Assembly: GCF_009811755.1 (NCBI RefSeq)
Contig: NZ_BLIV01000008.1
Span: 62,001-126,000 of the forward strand
From: Roseobacter cerasinus
GTDB lineage: Bacteria; Pseudomonadota; Alphaproteobacteria; Rhodobacterales; Rhodobacteraceae
Length of the DNA stretch: 64,000 nucleotides
Direction: 5' to 3'
Shown here: piece after piece, positions 46,108 through 54,428 of the stretch
How positions within the stretch are numbered: position 1 is the stretch's first letter
How the letters are laid out: each line of letters starts with the position of its first letter
Position numbers and translations under genes: made by a program
Notes under the pieces: model-generated
Seen by the model: the letters and a program-made list of their open reading frames with translations, nothing else
Told to the model about the DNA's origin: nothing
The model's database searches: none

Positions 46108-46251
46108 TCACGGCACCTCTTGCTCAGTTGTGCAGTCTCCTGTGCCACCTATTCCCCCTTGGCGCGGGCAATCTTTTGCGGGCACCACATCGGGTGTTGA
46201 ACATGCAGTCAGAGCGATCAGCGCAACGAGCGCGATTGTCTTACGGATCAT
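46108..46251 (-). CDS. Small lipoprotein
   Basis: A 47-aa protein starting at the ATG at 46251 (MIRKTIALVALIALTACSTP). A lipoprotein signal with lipobox LTAC is followed by only about 30 mature residues containing two more Cys residues. Its start overlaps the end of the DUF6502 gene by 11 bp, which indicates translational coupling. Function is unknown; size and signal resemble entericidin-like lipoproteins without clear homology. Confidence 0.65.
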   Translation of the reverse strand: MIRKTIALVALIALTACSTPDVVPAKDCPRQGGIGGTGDCTTEQEVP

Positions 46252-46987
46252 CTGAATTGACCTTTCGATCTCGGTCATCGAAAAAATATCCACCAGCGCG
46301 GAACCGGTGAGGCCCATCTTCGCTGGCTGGGAACTCTTGGGCCATTGTGTCCATCTCCTCCAGTGTCTGTCTCATGCGAGACCTGAAGTGCTGGTCGAGC
46401 TGCGTTACTGCGTTGACGGATAGGCCTTCGTAGTGAACACCCATGTCGTAGTTCTTGGCCGCGTCCACAACGTTCGAAACTGCCGTTTCCAGATGGTCAC
46501 CAACATTGTCCGCCAGATACGCCAATTGGTCATCCGAGCCTGCGGCGGGTTGATAGCTGCGCGCATTGAGGCTGACCTTTTCGCCGGTTTCGCTGACGGT
46601 GCCGGTCTCAATTAAAATGTCCAGAAATGTGCGTGGATGGACATCTTTTCGAATGCAGCGCGCGAGGCTGGTAAAGCTGCCATCCCCGCCTTGTATCGGG
46701 ATTCCTTTGGGATCATAGGCCGGGTCATTCCACCAAAGCGCGATGATTTCCGCCAAGGGTTGGCGCTTGGATTGGGTCGGAACGTCTTCGCCTCGCAACT
46801 TCGCAATGTCGCGTCGCTGTAGGCCGGTTTTGATGCTGATCTTGCTGTCTGTCGCGGTCCCGTGGTCAAGGCGCTCAGCGGCTTCAATGTAGGCATAGCG
46901 TAAGCGACGCTCCACGACCGGAAACAACCATCCCTTTTGTACGGCCAGTCGCGCCAGCGGGCGCAAAATGGGGTCAAGACAATGCAT
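46241..46987 (-). CDS. DUF6502-like protein, possible DNA-binding regulator
   Basis: A 248-aa protein starting at the ATG at 46987 (MHCLDPILRPLARLAVQKGW). A longer version from 47050 would have its N-terminus encoded by the operator-like dyads and is less likely. Residues about 15-70 are helical with an HTH-like segment (SKISIKTGLQRRDIAKLRGE). The C-terminal half is helical (HLETAVSNVVDAAKNYDMGV). The family is common in Rhodobacterales; its role is uncertain, and DNA binding is inference. It is divergent from the lipoprotein gene at 47089, and two identical-type dyads lie in the shared promoter, consistent with autoregulation. Confidence 0.7.
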   Translation of the reverse strand: MHCLDPILRPLARLAVQKGWLFPVVERRLRYAYIEAAERLDHGTATDSKISIKTGLQRRDIAKLRGEDVPTQSKRQPLAEIIALWWNDPAYDPKGIPIQGGDGSFTSLARCIRKDVHPRTFLDILIETGTVSETGEKVSLNARSYQPAAGSDDQLAYLADNVGDHLETAVSNVVDAAKNYDMGVHYEGLSVNAVTQLDQHFRSRMRQTLEEMDTMAQEFPASEDGPHRFRAGGYFFDDRDRKVNSDDP

Positions 46988-47004
46988 ATGTGTATTTTGC
47001 ACAT
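46988..47004. promoter_or_regulatory. 17-bp operator-like dyad, copy 1
   Basis: ATGTGTATTTTGCACAT, immediately upstream of the DUF6502 start codon. It matches the reverse complement of copy 2 (47034-47050) at 16 of 17 positions. The arms ATGTG/CACAT are perfect complements. Confidence 0.55.
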
Positions 47005-47033
47005 TTTTCTTGATTGCGCAACAGATGTATGAG

Positions 47034-47050
47034 ATGTGCAATTTACACAT
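47034..47050. promoter_or_regulatory. 17-bp operator-like dyad, copy 2
   Basis: ATGTGCAATTTACACAT, between the DUF6502 and lipoprotein genes, 46 bp centre-to-centre from copy 1 and in reverse orientation. Two copies of such a dyad in a divergent promoter suggest a dimeric repressor site. Confidence 0.55.
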
Positions 47051-47088
47051 TTATATCTGAACCCAGTCTGATGAAACGGAAGAATCTC

Positions 47089-47646
47089 ATGAAACTCCTC
47101 GCGACGGCATGTCTCCTCGTGCTTCTTGGCGCCTGTTCTGCTCCACACTTCGTCGGTGACGCCCGGCCAGTCCCGGTCACCTCTACAACGCCTGATCATT
47201 TTGAATTTCCCGCCCGCTTTGCCGTAGCGCGGCTTGTCTATGGAAGGGCCCAGACGGCAGGCCCAGAGGAGGCAGCCCCGTGGAGCGATTTGGCAAATCG
47301 CTCGAAGACTCTGGGCAGCTTTACCCCCCTGACACGCAAACTGCCCAACACCCGATATTCCCAAACCAAGGACTTGGTCGAAGCCGCGCGTGAGCAACGA
47401 TTTAACTACGTGCTTTTGGTTCGTATGTATCCGTCAACCGGAGCGGCTGATGTTATGCTTTTGCACGCGGGATCGGGCGGGGTTATGGCCACTGCCACGG
47501 CTGTATCACCTTCAGGCGGTCAACGCGGGTTTTGGGGCGGTCAGATCCGCAACCCGGCCCGATTGGAGCGCGCTACATTGAAAATCGCAAAGGCGGCCAT
47601 GCCTTTGGTCGAGGACACGCTGCGTGGCGCCACCATGCGCCAATAA
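47089..47646 (+). CDS. Lipoprotein of unknown function
   Basis: A 185-aa protein. The ATG at 47089 is preceded by a GGAAG site; an in-frame ATG at 47071 adds six residues. The signal MKLLATACLLVLLGAC ends in a lipobox (LLGAC). The mature part contains FPARFAVARLVYGRAQT, FNYVLLVRMYPSTGAADVML and a Gly-rich segment. This looks like a compact envelope domain, but I do not recognise the family. It shares a divergent promoter and two dyads with the DUF6502 gene, so the pair is likely co-regulated. Confidence 0.75.
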   Translation: MKLLATACLLVLLGACSAPHFVGDARPVPVTSTTPDHFEFPARFAVARLVYGRAQTAGPEEAAPWSDLANRSKTLGSFTPLTRKLPNTRYSQTKDLVEAAREQRFNYVLLVRMYPSTGAADVMLLHAGSGGVMATATAVSPSGGQRGFWGGQIRNPARLERATLKIAKAAMPLVEDTLRGATMRQ

Positions 47647-47857
47647 GGAGCGCGCGAGGCGTGGCGTGGTCCACGACGCAGCCGCAGGTCTTACCCCTTG
47701 GCATTCCGGTGCAATCGGGTCACTCTGTGGTCTGTAGACGCGCCGCCAGCCGCCATGCCTCTGAGGTCCTCGCCAGCGCGCAGTTTGCGGACCACCCCAG
47801 AATGCTCTCTGACCTTGCTTCTGAAACCCTTTGCCGTGCTCCCTGAAAGGACCCCCG

Positions 47858-48178
47858 ATGTTCATCGCCATGAATCGCTTTACCGTCGCAAAAGAAAACG
47901 AAGAGGCGTTTGAAGCGCTCTGGCTCGGGCGCGACAGCCACCTCAAGACCATGGACGGGTTTGTCGAGTTCCACATGCTCAAGGGGCCCGAGGCGCAGGA
48001 TGGCACACGGCTATATGCATCCCATACCGTCTGGTCGTCTGAAGACACCTTCCGCGCCTGGACCCGATCAGATGCGTTTCGTGCGGCCCATAAGGACGCG
48101 GGCAGCACCGCGACGTTGCACCAGGGCGCGCCCACATTTGAAGGGTTCTCCGTGATCCAGGAAATCGCTGCCGACTAG
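47858..48178 (+). CDS. IsdG-like antibiotic-biosynthesis-monooxygenase domain protein (possible heme monooxygenase)
   Basis: A 106-aa ABM-fold protein starting MFIAMNRFTVAKENEEAFEA. The IsdG-type triad positions are filled: Asn6 in AMNRF, a Trp in HTVWSSEDTFRAW and a His in AFRAAHKDAG. IsdG enzymes degrade heme to release iron. The hmu heme-uptake operon 4.4 kb downstream makes this role attractive, although HmuS could serve the same purpose. It stands alone between the lipoprotein and repA. Confidence 0.75.
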   Translation: MFIAMNRFTVAKENEEAFEALWLGRDSHLKTMDGFVEFHMLKGPEAQDGTRLYASHTVWSSEDTFRAWTRSDAFRAAHKDAGSTATLHQGAPTFEGFSVIQEIAAD

Positions 48179-48398
48179 CACCAGACGGCGGAGCGTGGAC
48201 ACTACACGTGCCGTCTGACTGCCACAGATCAAAGGGCCCTGTGGCCCTTTGTGCGCATTGTGCCTCAGCTGTTCAGGACCGCGATATCTAGATACCCCTT
48301 GCGCGAATCCCATGTCTCGGGCAATAGTCACGGAAAAAGGCGGTCAAACGGTCAAAACCGTGATCCGAACGAGGCAGTCAGCAGAGGGTCCCACGCAG

Positions 48399-49586
48399 AT
48401 GGACGGCGTTCAGGCTCAAGATGATCTCAATTCCGTCATTCGGCAACATGCCGAATGGCTGGCATCGCAGTTGCATGCGCAACGCGAAAGCCTGTTTCCG
48501 CCGGATGCGGCCAAGGCCATGCGCAAATTCACCAGCGGCGAGGCGGCCACGCTTCTCGGCGTCGGTGACAGCTATCTGCGAAAGCTGCATCTGGACGGTC
48601 GCGGCCCGACGCCTGAGATGACGGCAGGCAATCGCCGGCTCTATTCGGCGGCTGATATTCAGTCTCTACGCCGCACATTAGAGACAACCGCGCGGCGTCC
48701 GGGAGAGTATCTGCCAGGTCGCCGCGACGGCGACAGCATGCAGATCATCGGCGTGATGAACTTTAAGGGCGGGTCCGGCAAAACGACGACAGCGGCGCAT
48801 CTTGCGCAGCGTCTGGCGCTCAAGGGCTACCGGGTGCTGGCCATCGACCTCGACCCGCAGGCGTCGCTGTCGGCGCTGCATGGGGTCCAGCCGGAATATG
48901 ACCTGCCTGATGGCGGCACGCTCTATGATGCGATCCGTTATGAAGAGGCCTCGCCCATTCGTGATGTGATCCGCCCCACCTATATTCCCGGTCTTGATCT
49001 GATCCCCGGCAATCTCGAGCTGATGGAGTTCGAGCATGAAACGCCGCGCGCACTGGCCTCCGGGGCTGCGGGGCTGTTTTTCTTCCGGGTCCGGCAGGCG
49101 TTGGCACAGGTCGAAGACGACTATGACGTGGTGGTGATCGACTGCCCGCCGCAGCTTGGGTTTCTCACCATGTCGGCACTCTCCGCGGCGACGGGGGTGC
49201 TTGTCACCATTCACCCCGAAATGCTCGACGTGATGTCGATGTCGCAGTTCCTGCGGATGACCGCGGATCTGATGGATGTGATTGCTGAGAGCGGCGCGGA
49301 TATGAAGCACGACTGGATGCGCTACCTGCTGACCCGCTACGAGCCCGCCGACGCGCCGCAGAACCGGGTCGTGGCGTTCTTGCGCACCATGTACGGCGAT
49401 CATGTGCTGAACGCGCCGATGTTGAAATCAACCGCCATCTCTGATGCGGGCCTGACGAAGCAGACGCTTTATGAGGTCGAACGCTCCGCCTTCACCCGCG
49501 CCACCTATGACCGCGCGATGGAGAGCCTGAACGCGGTGAATGATGAAATTGCGGCTCTGATACAGGCCACTTGGGGGCGCACATGA
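48399..49586 (+). CDS. repA: RepABC partition ATPase RepA (ParA-like)
   Basis: A 395-aa protein when started at the ATG at 48399 (MDGVQAQDDLN); a longer frame upstream is not typical. An N-terminal MerR-like HTH (FTSGEAATLLGVGDSYLRKL) is followed by the ParA ATPase: deviant Walker A KGGSGKTT, Walker A' AIDLDPQASLS and Walker B VVIDCPPQLG. It drives plasmid partition with RepB at parS and represses the repABC promoter, which should lie in 48179-48398. Its stop overlaps the repB start (ATGA). Confidence 0.95.
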   Translation: MDGVQAQDDLNSVIRQHAEWLASQLHAQRESLFPPDAAKAMRKFTSGEAATLLGVGDSYLRKLHLDGRGPTPEMTAGNRRLYSAADIQSLRRTLETTARRPGEYLPGRRDGDSMQIIGVMNFKGGSGKTTTAAHLAQRLALKGYRVLAIDLDPQASLSALHGVQPEYDLPDGGTLYDAIRYEEASPIRDVIRPTYIPGLDLIPGNLELMEFEHETPRALASGAAGLFFFRVRQALAQVEDDYDVVVIDCPPQLGFLTMSALSAATGVLVTIHPEMLDVMSMSQFLRMTADLMDVIAESGADMKHDWMRYLLTRYEPADAPQNRVVAFLRTMYGDHVLNAPMLKSTAISDAGLTKQTLYEVERSAFTRATYDRAMESLNAVNDEIAALIQATWGRT

Positions 49587-50587
49587 GCAACAATCGCAAA
49601 AAACGCCTCTCCATGCTCGACACACTGGCCGCGACGCAGGCCCCTGCCCCGTCAGGTTCGATGATGGCGACCAATCGGGCCCTGCGCTCGGCCCGCGATG
49701 CGGTGGATGCGCATCATGTCTGGGATCTGGACCCGTGGTGCATTGACGATCTGCGCCCCGAAGACCGGCTGGATGCGGGTGATGTGGCTGATCTGCGCGA
49801 CGCGATTGAGGTGAACGGCCAGACGGTGCCCATCCTCGTGCGCCGCAGCCCTGACAACCCGGACAGGTACTTGCTTGTCTACGGGCGCCGTCGGCTTGAG
49901 GCGATCCGCCAGTCTGACAAGGTCGACAAGGTCCGCGCGCTGGTCGCTACGCTGGATGACACGGCGGCTGTTCGGGCGCAGATTTCCGAGAACATGGCGC
50001 GGCGTGACCTCAGCTACATCGAGAAAGCGCTCTTTGCGCGGGCTTTGATCGACAGCGGGTTTGGCACCCAATCGCATGTGGCCGAGGTTCTGACCGTCAG
50101 CAAATCAGCGATCTCCATGGCGCTGGCGGTGGTGGATATGGTCAGCGTGGATCTGGCCCGCGCCATAGGCCCCGCGCCCGGTGTTGGTCGTCCGCGCTGG
50201 GACGCGCTCAGTCGCGCCATTGAGACCTCTGGCGTCGACACCGCCCATTTGATCCCCATTGCGCAGGATGCGCATGACAAGGCGGCTGTGGCGGCGGTCA
50301 GCGACCCGACCGTCCTGCCCGCTGATCCATCGGTCGCGGCCTTTGAGGCTGTGGCGGCGGAGCTGGACAGACATCAGGCCGCATCCCCGGCGCAGAAACC
50401 TGCCAAAGCCTTGAAAAGCCGGACAATTCAGGCAGGCGAGCGGCGCATCGCCACGGTCCGGCGGGCCGGGTCTGGCGGTGTGCGGCTGGATGTGGACGCA
50501 GGTAATTTCGCGGACTGGCTGGAGCGCAACGCCGACGCCGTCCTTCAAGAGCTTCACACGCGCTGGCAAACGCGCGGCGAAGAGTAA
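49583..50587 (+). CDS. repB: RepABC partition protein RepB (ParB-like)
   Basis: A 334-aa centromere-binding protein. The ParB N-terminal CTPase-type region is visible (VNGQTVPILVRRSPDNPDRY, YGRRRLEAIR, QISENMARRDLS). An HTH follows (GTQSHVAEVLTVSKSAISMA). It should bind the two parS palindromes after repC. The start overlaps the repA stop. The C-terminal domain is the dimerisation region. Confidence 0.95.
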   Translation: MSNNRKKRLSMLDTLAATQAPAPSGSMMATNRALRSARDAVDAHHVWDLDPWCIDDLRPEDRLDAGDVADLRDAIEVNGQTVPILVRRSPDNPDRYLLVYGRRRLEAIRQSDKVDKVRALVATLDDTAAVRAQISENMARRDLSYIEKALFARALIDSGFGTQSHVAEVLTVSKSAISMALAVVDMVSVDLARAIGPAPGVGRPRWDALSRAIETSGVDTAHLIPIAQDAHDKAAVAAVSDPTVLPADPSVAAFEAVAAELDRHQAASPAQKPAKALKSRTIQAGERRIATVRRAGSGGVRLDVDAGNFADWLERNADAVLQELHTRWQTRGEE

Positions 50588-50762
50588 GGCAAGAGCAGCA
50601 ACCAAGGAGGCACGCCAGACAGGCAAAAAAAAGGTCCCGCAAAGCGGTGGCGCCCTACGAGACCCTTGTTTCTAGCACCTACAAGGTACGATTTTGCGCC
50701 CTGCCCTGCAAGTCCCAAGTGATTCGCAGGACCGGATAATTTGTGCCTGCGTGAAAAATACT
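50588..50762 (-). ncRNA. Probable antisense ctRNA (incompatibility) region between repB and repC
   Basis: In repABC plasmids a small antisense RNA is encoded between repB and repC and controls RepC synthesis. The 175-bp spacer has the right place and size and contains GC-rich hairpin material (for example GTCCCGC-AAA-GCGG near 50634-50648). Exact RNA ends cannot be read from the sequence. Confidence 0.45.
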
Positions 50763-51920
50763 ATGACCTATGTTCCAGTCACACCGTTCTGCGGGACGGT
50801 GAACAAGGCCGTTTTGGCCAATGCCAGCCGGGTCGAGGCCGCAGACACTCTGCCCCGCGCTGACAAATGGGAGGTCCTGCGCGAGCTTGGCATCGCGGGC
50901 CCGAAACTTGGCGTGACGGATCGGCAATTGACCGTGCTGCAGGCGCTGATCAGCTTCTATCCCGAGACCAAACTGGGGGCCGAAGGTGTCTCTACGGTGG
51001 TGTTTCCCTCCAATACGTCGATCTGTGAGCGGCTGAACGGCATGCCTTGTTCGACCATGCGCCGGCATCTGTCAGGTCTGGTCCAGGCCGGTCTGATCTT
51101 GCGGCGCGACAGCCCCAATGGCAAGCGCTACAGCACCCGTGCGGGGGATCGGTTTGGCTTTGATCTGGCCCCCCTCGCCCTTCGCTTTGCGGAGATCTGC
51201 GCGGTGGCAGAGGCTGTCCGCGCCGAACGGGACCGTGTGACCCGCCTGCGCCAGGCCGTGAGCCTGATGCGCCGTGATCTTGATGCTCTGGCCGCCTATG
51301 GGGCAGAGACACGACCCGATCTGGGTGTGTGGGATGCCTTCGATGACCTTGCGCGCCTAACGGCCCGCAATCTACGACGGACACTTTCGGAAGCCGATCT
51401 GGAGGCGGTGTCGGTACATTTGCAAGAGGCTCTTGACGACGCGCGGTCCCATCTGGAATCGAACTATACGAGCACCAGTGATGTTAAAACTGAGCAGCAC
51501 TATCAGAATTCAAACACACATCTCTCTGTTCTTGAACCTTGCTTAGAAAAAGCAGGGGGCGAAGACACCAACGTCGAGATACATGAAGACCGCTTGCCCA
51601 ATGTGCCGCTGGGATTGTGTCTGGCAGTCTGTCTGGAAATCAAAGCCTATGCGAGCGGCCCAATCCGCCATTGGCATAACCTTGTCAGAGCGGCTGACGT
51701 TGTCCGGCCGATGATGGGAATTTCACCGTCGGCATGGGCTGAGGCGGTGGAAGCCATGGGCCCAGAAGAGGCCGCTGTGGTGGTCGCTGCGATGCTCGAA
51801 CGGTTTGATGACATCAAGTCTCCGGGCGGTTATCTCAGACATCTGTCACGCAAGGCGGCTGAGGGGCAGTTTTCCTGCGGGCCGATGGTGATGGCCTTGA
51901 TGCGACGTGAGGCGGCGTGA
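50763..51920 (+). CDS. repC: RepABC replication initiator RepC
   Basis: A 385-aa protein starting at the ATG at 50763 (MTYVPVTPFCGTVNKAVLAN). The N-terminal winged-helix region includes NTSICERLNGMPCSTMRRHL, LVQAGLILRRDSPNGKRY. The C-terminal domain contains MMGISPSAWAEAVEAMGPEE and KSPGGYLRHLSRKA, as in other RepC proteins. RepC starts replication at an origin normally lying within repC itself, so the replicon's oriV is probably inside this gene. An AT-rich stretch near 51470-51540 is a candidate. Confidence 0.93.
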   Translation: MTYVPVTPFCGTVNKAVLANASRVEAADTLPRADKWEVLRELGIAGPKLGVTDRQLTVLQALISFYPETKLGAEGVSTVVFPSNTSICERLNGMPCSTMRRHLSGLVQAGLILRRDSPNGKRYSTRAGDRFGFDLAPLALRFAEICAVAEAVRAERDRVTRLRQAVSLMRRDLDALAAYGAETRPDLGVWDAFDDLARLTARNLRRTLSEADLEAVSVHLQEALDDARSHLESNYTSTSDVKTEQHYQNSNTHLSVLEPCLEKAGGEDTNVEIHEDRLPNVPLGLCLAVCLEIKAYASGPIRHWHNLVRAADVVRPMMGISPSAWAEAVEAMGPEEAAVVVAAMLERFDDIKSPGGYLRHLSRKAAEGQFSCGPMVMALMRREAA

Positions 51921-51922
51921 GA

Positions 51923-51938
51923 GTTCACAGCTGTGAAC
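51923..51938. other. parS centromere palindrome, copy 1
   Basis: GTTCACAGCTGTGAAC, a perfect 16-bp palindrome fitting the repABC parS pattern GTTNNCNGCNGNNAAC. It begins 2 bp after the repC stop. Confidence 0.9.
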
Positions 51939-51967
51939 CTGCTGTTGACCGGGCTGTGCTCAAGGAT

Positions 51968-51983
51968 GTTCACAGCTGTGAAC
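51968..51983. other. parS centromere palindrome, copy 2
   Basis: An identical GTTCACAGCTGTGAAC, 45 bp downstream of copy 1 and upstream of hmuR. Binding site for RepB. Confidence 0.9.
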
Positions 51984-52224
51984 TCAGTGCACCCTGCCCC
52001 GCTACAGCCGTGATGTGCGGATGCCCGCACGACGACACCCATCGAGACCACGTGGTCTGTCATCGGACCCACCGTCGCCGTAGCGCCGGGTTGATCTCGA
52101 TCCGAAACAGGCGGGGCACAGCTCTTTACTTCTTCCGTTGGGATGGTATCGTTTTTGCTGATTGCGCGCCCCACTCCCCATTTGGCAGGCCCCGCGCACC
52201 CAAGGGGCATAAGGTGGGGAACGC
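51984..52224. promoter_or_regulatory. hmuR upstream region
   Basis: About 240 bp between the second parS and hmuR. It should hold the iron-responsive hmuR promoter. An AT-richer patch lies at 52120-52160, and a GGTGGGG-type ribosome binding site lies near 52212. I could not identify a convincing Fur or Irr box by eye. Confidence 0.4.
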
Positions 52225-54264
52225 ATGCAAAAGGGTCTTCTTTCAGGTTTTGTTGGTATTATTCTGGCGTCCGGGTCTGCACAGGCGCAGGACGCGCCGT
52301 TTGAGTTGCAGCCGGTGATTGTCGGTACGGCGTTGCGCGACGACCGGGATATCCGTGACACACCCGTCGCCACTTCGGTCATTTCAGGGGAAGACCTCGA
52401 CCGGCGACAGGCCGACACTTACGAAGAGCTGATCGGTGACATTCCCGGTGTCGTGATCGAAGGCGGGCCGCGGGGCATCTCGCAGGAGCCGAATATTCGC
52501 GGGTTTCAGGATGAGCAGGTGGTTCTGCGCTTCGACGGCGGGCGGTTGAACTTCAATCAGGCGCATCGGGGCCGGTTTTTCTTTGACCCGGATATCGTGC
52601 AACGGATCGAGGTTGTGCGCGGGGGCGGATCGACCCTGTTTGGGTCGGGTGCGATTGGGGGCGTGATCGCGGTTGAGACCAAAGACGCAGCTGACCTGCT
52701 GCAGCCTGGCCAGACCACCGGTGCCCGGCTGCGGTTTGGCGGGTCCGACAATGGGGATGTCCTGAGCCCAAGTGCCACGGTCTATGGCGATTGGGGGCGG
52801 TTTGACGCGCTGGCCTTTGTGGGCACCCGACAGTTTGGAACATCACTTGAGGATGGTGATGGCAACGACATCCTGCGCTCGGAGATCGACAGCGTGAATG
52901 GGCTGGTCAAGTTTGGGTTCGAGCCAAATGCCGAACACCGGTTTGAGCTGAACCTGGCGTATTATGATGACGAAGGGGTCACGCCGCCCAATTCCAATGC
53001 GGCCTCTGATCCGGATGAGGATGTGGCGCGGGAGGCCGAGATTTTCACCGGCCGGCTGTCCTGGGACTGGGCGCCAGAGAGGTCTGATCTGATTGACCTT
53101 TCGGTGCTCTTTTACGGCAATCTGCTCAACATCAGCGAAGATCGCTTGGTTGATGGCCGTCGGGACCGGACCGAATACGATACCTTCGGGCTGGAGGTGG
53201 TGAACCGCTCAAGTCTTGACGTGGGAGTGCCGGTCGACCTTGTCTATGGGTTCGAGGCGGTACAGGACACACAGACGGGCACGCGGGATGGGGCGCCGCG
53301 CACGCAGTTTCCGGACGCCGAGGCAGAGACTTTCGGGCTGTTCGCCGAAGCGACCGTGGGTGTCAGCGACCGGTGGGATGTGATCGCCGGGGCGCGATTT
53401 GATGACTACAGCCGCGATGTGGATGATCCGTCGCTGGAGGATGTGGACGAGCGGTTTTTCTCGCCTCGGATCGGGGTCAGCTTCCGGCCAAACGAGACCT
53501 GGCAGATCTATGGCAATCTGGCGCGGGCCTACCGCGCGCCGACGTTGACCGAGCTTTACAATGACGGGGAGCATTTTGCGTCGGATATCTTCTTTCCACC
53601 TTTTGGGCCGGTGCGCTTCGTCAACAATTTTGTGCCGAACCCCGACCTTGAAGAGGAACGATCGACGCAGGTTGAATTCGGTGCCCGGTTTGAACGGGCG
53701 GATATCGCCCGGCCAGGCGATGTGCTGCGCTTTTCGGCCAATGCTTACTATGCGGAGGTCGACAATTTCATCGATACGGTGGTGACCGGTCCTGACCCGA
53801 CGACCTTTGTGCCCGGGTTCATTTTTGGCACGACGACGCAGCGCAATGTCGATGCGGAACTCTACGGCATTGAGGCGGAGTTGGACTATGACGCAGGGAC
53901 TTGGTTTGGCGGGCTGGGCCTGAGCATTCCACGTGGCAAACAGTCCAACGGGGATGCGCTTGGGTCGATCCCGCAGGAGCGGCTGGTGGCCACGCTTGGC
54001 TATCGCCCGATGTCTGAGGTGGAGGTTGGGCTGCGCGCCACATTTGCCTCGGGGCAGGCGGATGTCCCGGACACCGCATCGCCGGGCGAGGCCTACCGCG
54101 TGCTGGATGTGTTTGGATCCTGGGCGCCTGACAATGGCCCATTGGAGGGCGCTGTTTTGCGGGCAGGCATCGATAACCTGCTGGACGAGCAATACACCAT
54201 TTTTCCGAATGATCTGGCGCAGCCCGGGCGCACGTTGCGGCTGTCGGTGTCCTATCGATTTTGA
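52225..54264 (+). CDS. hmuR: TonB-dependent heme/hemoglobin outer-membrane receptor
   Basis: A 679-aa precursor. After the signal peptide (ending GSAQAQ) there is a TonB-box-like segment and plug domain (DTYEELIGDIPGVVIEGGPR, RIEVVRGGGSTLFGSGAIGG). A beta-barrel follows, ending LRLSVSYRF. The FRAP/PNPNL signature of heme receptors is present as YRAPTLTELY and VPNPDLEEE. It imports heme across the outer membrane using TonB energy; no tonB/exbBD is in the window. It heads the hmuRSTUV cluster. Confidence 0.92.
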   Translation: MQKGLLSGFVGIILASGSAQAQDAPFELQPVIVGTALRDDRDIRDTPVATSVISGEDLDRRQADTYEELIGDIPGVVIEGGPRGISQEPNIRGFQDEQVVLRFDGGRLNFNQAHRGRFFFDPDIVQRIEVVRGGGSTLFGSGAIGGVIAVETKDAADLLQPGQTTGARLRFGGSDNGDVLSPSATVYGDWGRFDALAFVGTRQFGTSLEDGDGNDILRSEIDSVNGLVKFGFEPNAEHRFELNLAYYDDEGVTPPNSNAASDPDEDVAREAEIFTGRLSWDWAPERSDLIDLSVLFYGNLLNISEDRLVDGRRDRTEYDTFGLEVVNRSSLDVGVPVDLVYGFEAVQDTQTGTRDGAPRTQFPDAEAETFGLFAEATVGVSDRWDVIAGARFDDYSRDVDDPSLEDVDERFFSPRIGVSFRPNETWQIYGNLARAYRAPTLTELYNDGEHFASDIFFPPFGPVRFVNNFVPNPDLEEERSTQVEFGARFERADIARPGDVLRFSANAYYAEVDNFIDTVVTGPDPTTFVPGFIFGTTTQRNVDAELYGIEAELDYDAGTWFGGLGLSIPRGKQSNGDALGSIPQERLVATLGYRPMSEVEVGLRATFASGQADVPDTASPGEAYRVLDVFGSWAPDNGPLEGAVLRAGIDNLLDEQYTIFPNDLAQPGRTLRLSVSYRF

Positions 54265-54337
54265 GCGGAAACGTCGGGGCCGGGCCTTTGCGAGTTTGAG
54301 CGGGCGCTGGGGTCTCGTCTTGCCAAGATGTGAAAAG

Positions 54338-54354
54338 CCGACTATTTCTATCGG
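54338..54354. promoter_or_regulatory. Dyad upstream of hmuS
   Basis: CCGACTATTTCTATCGG has CCGA/TCGG arms with an AT-rich centre and lies 75 bp before the hmuS start. It is a candidate iron-regulator site with low certainty. Confidence 0.25.
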
Positions 54355-54428
54355 AAATAACTTACGCCACAGCCAGGCCCCCGGGGCTCAGCCATCCAGG
54401 TGACCGTTCACCAAAGGAGCTGTGCCGC

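Noticed and set aside
51917-52318. ORF starting within the parS region
   Set aside because: Its first residues are encoded by the parS palindromes and it overlaps hmuR in another frame.
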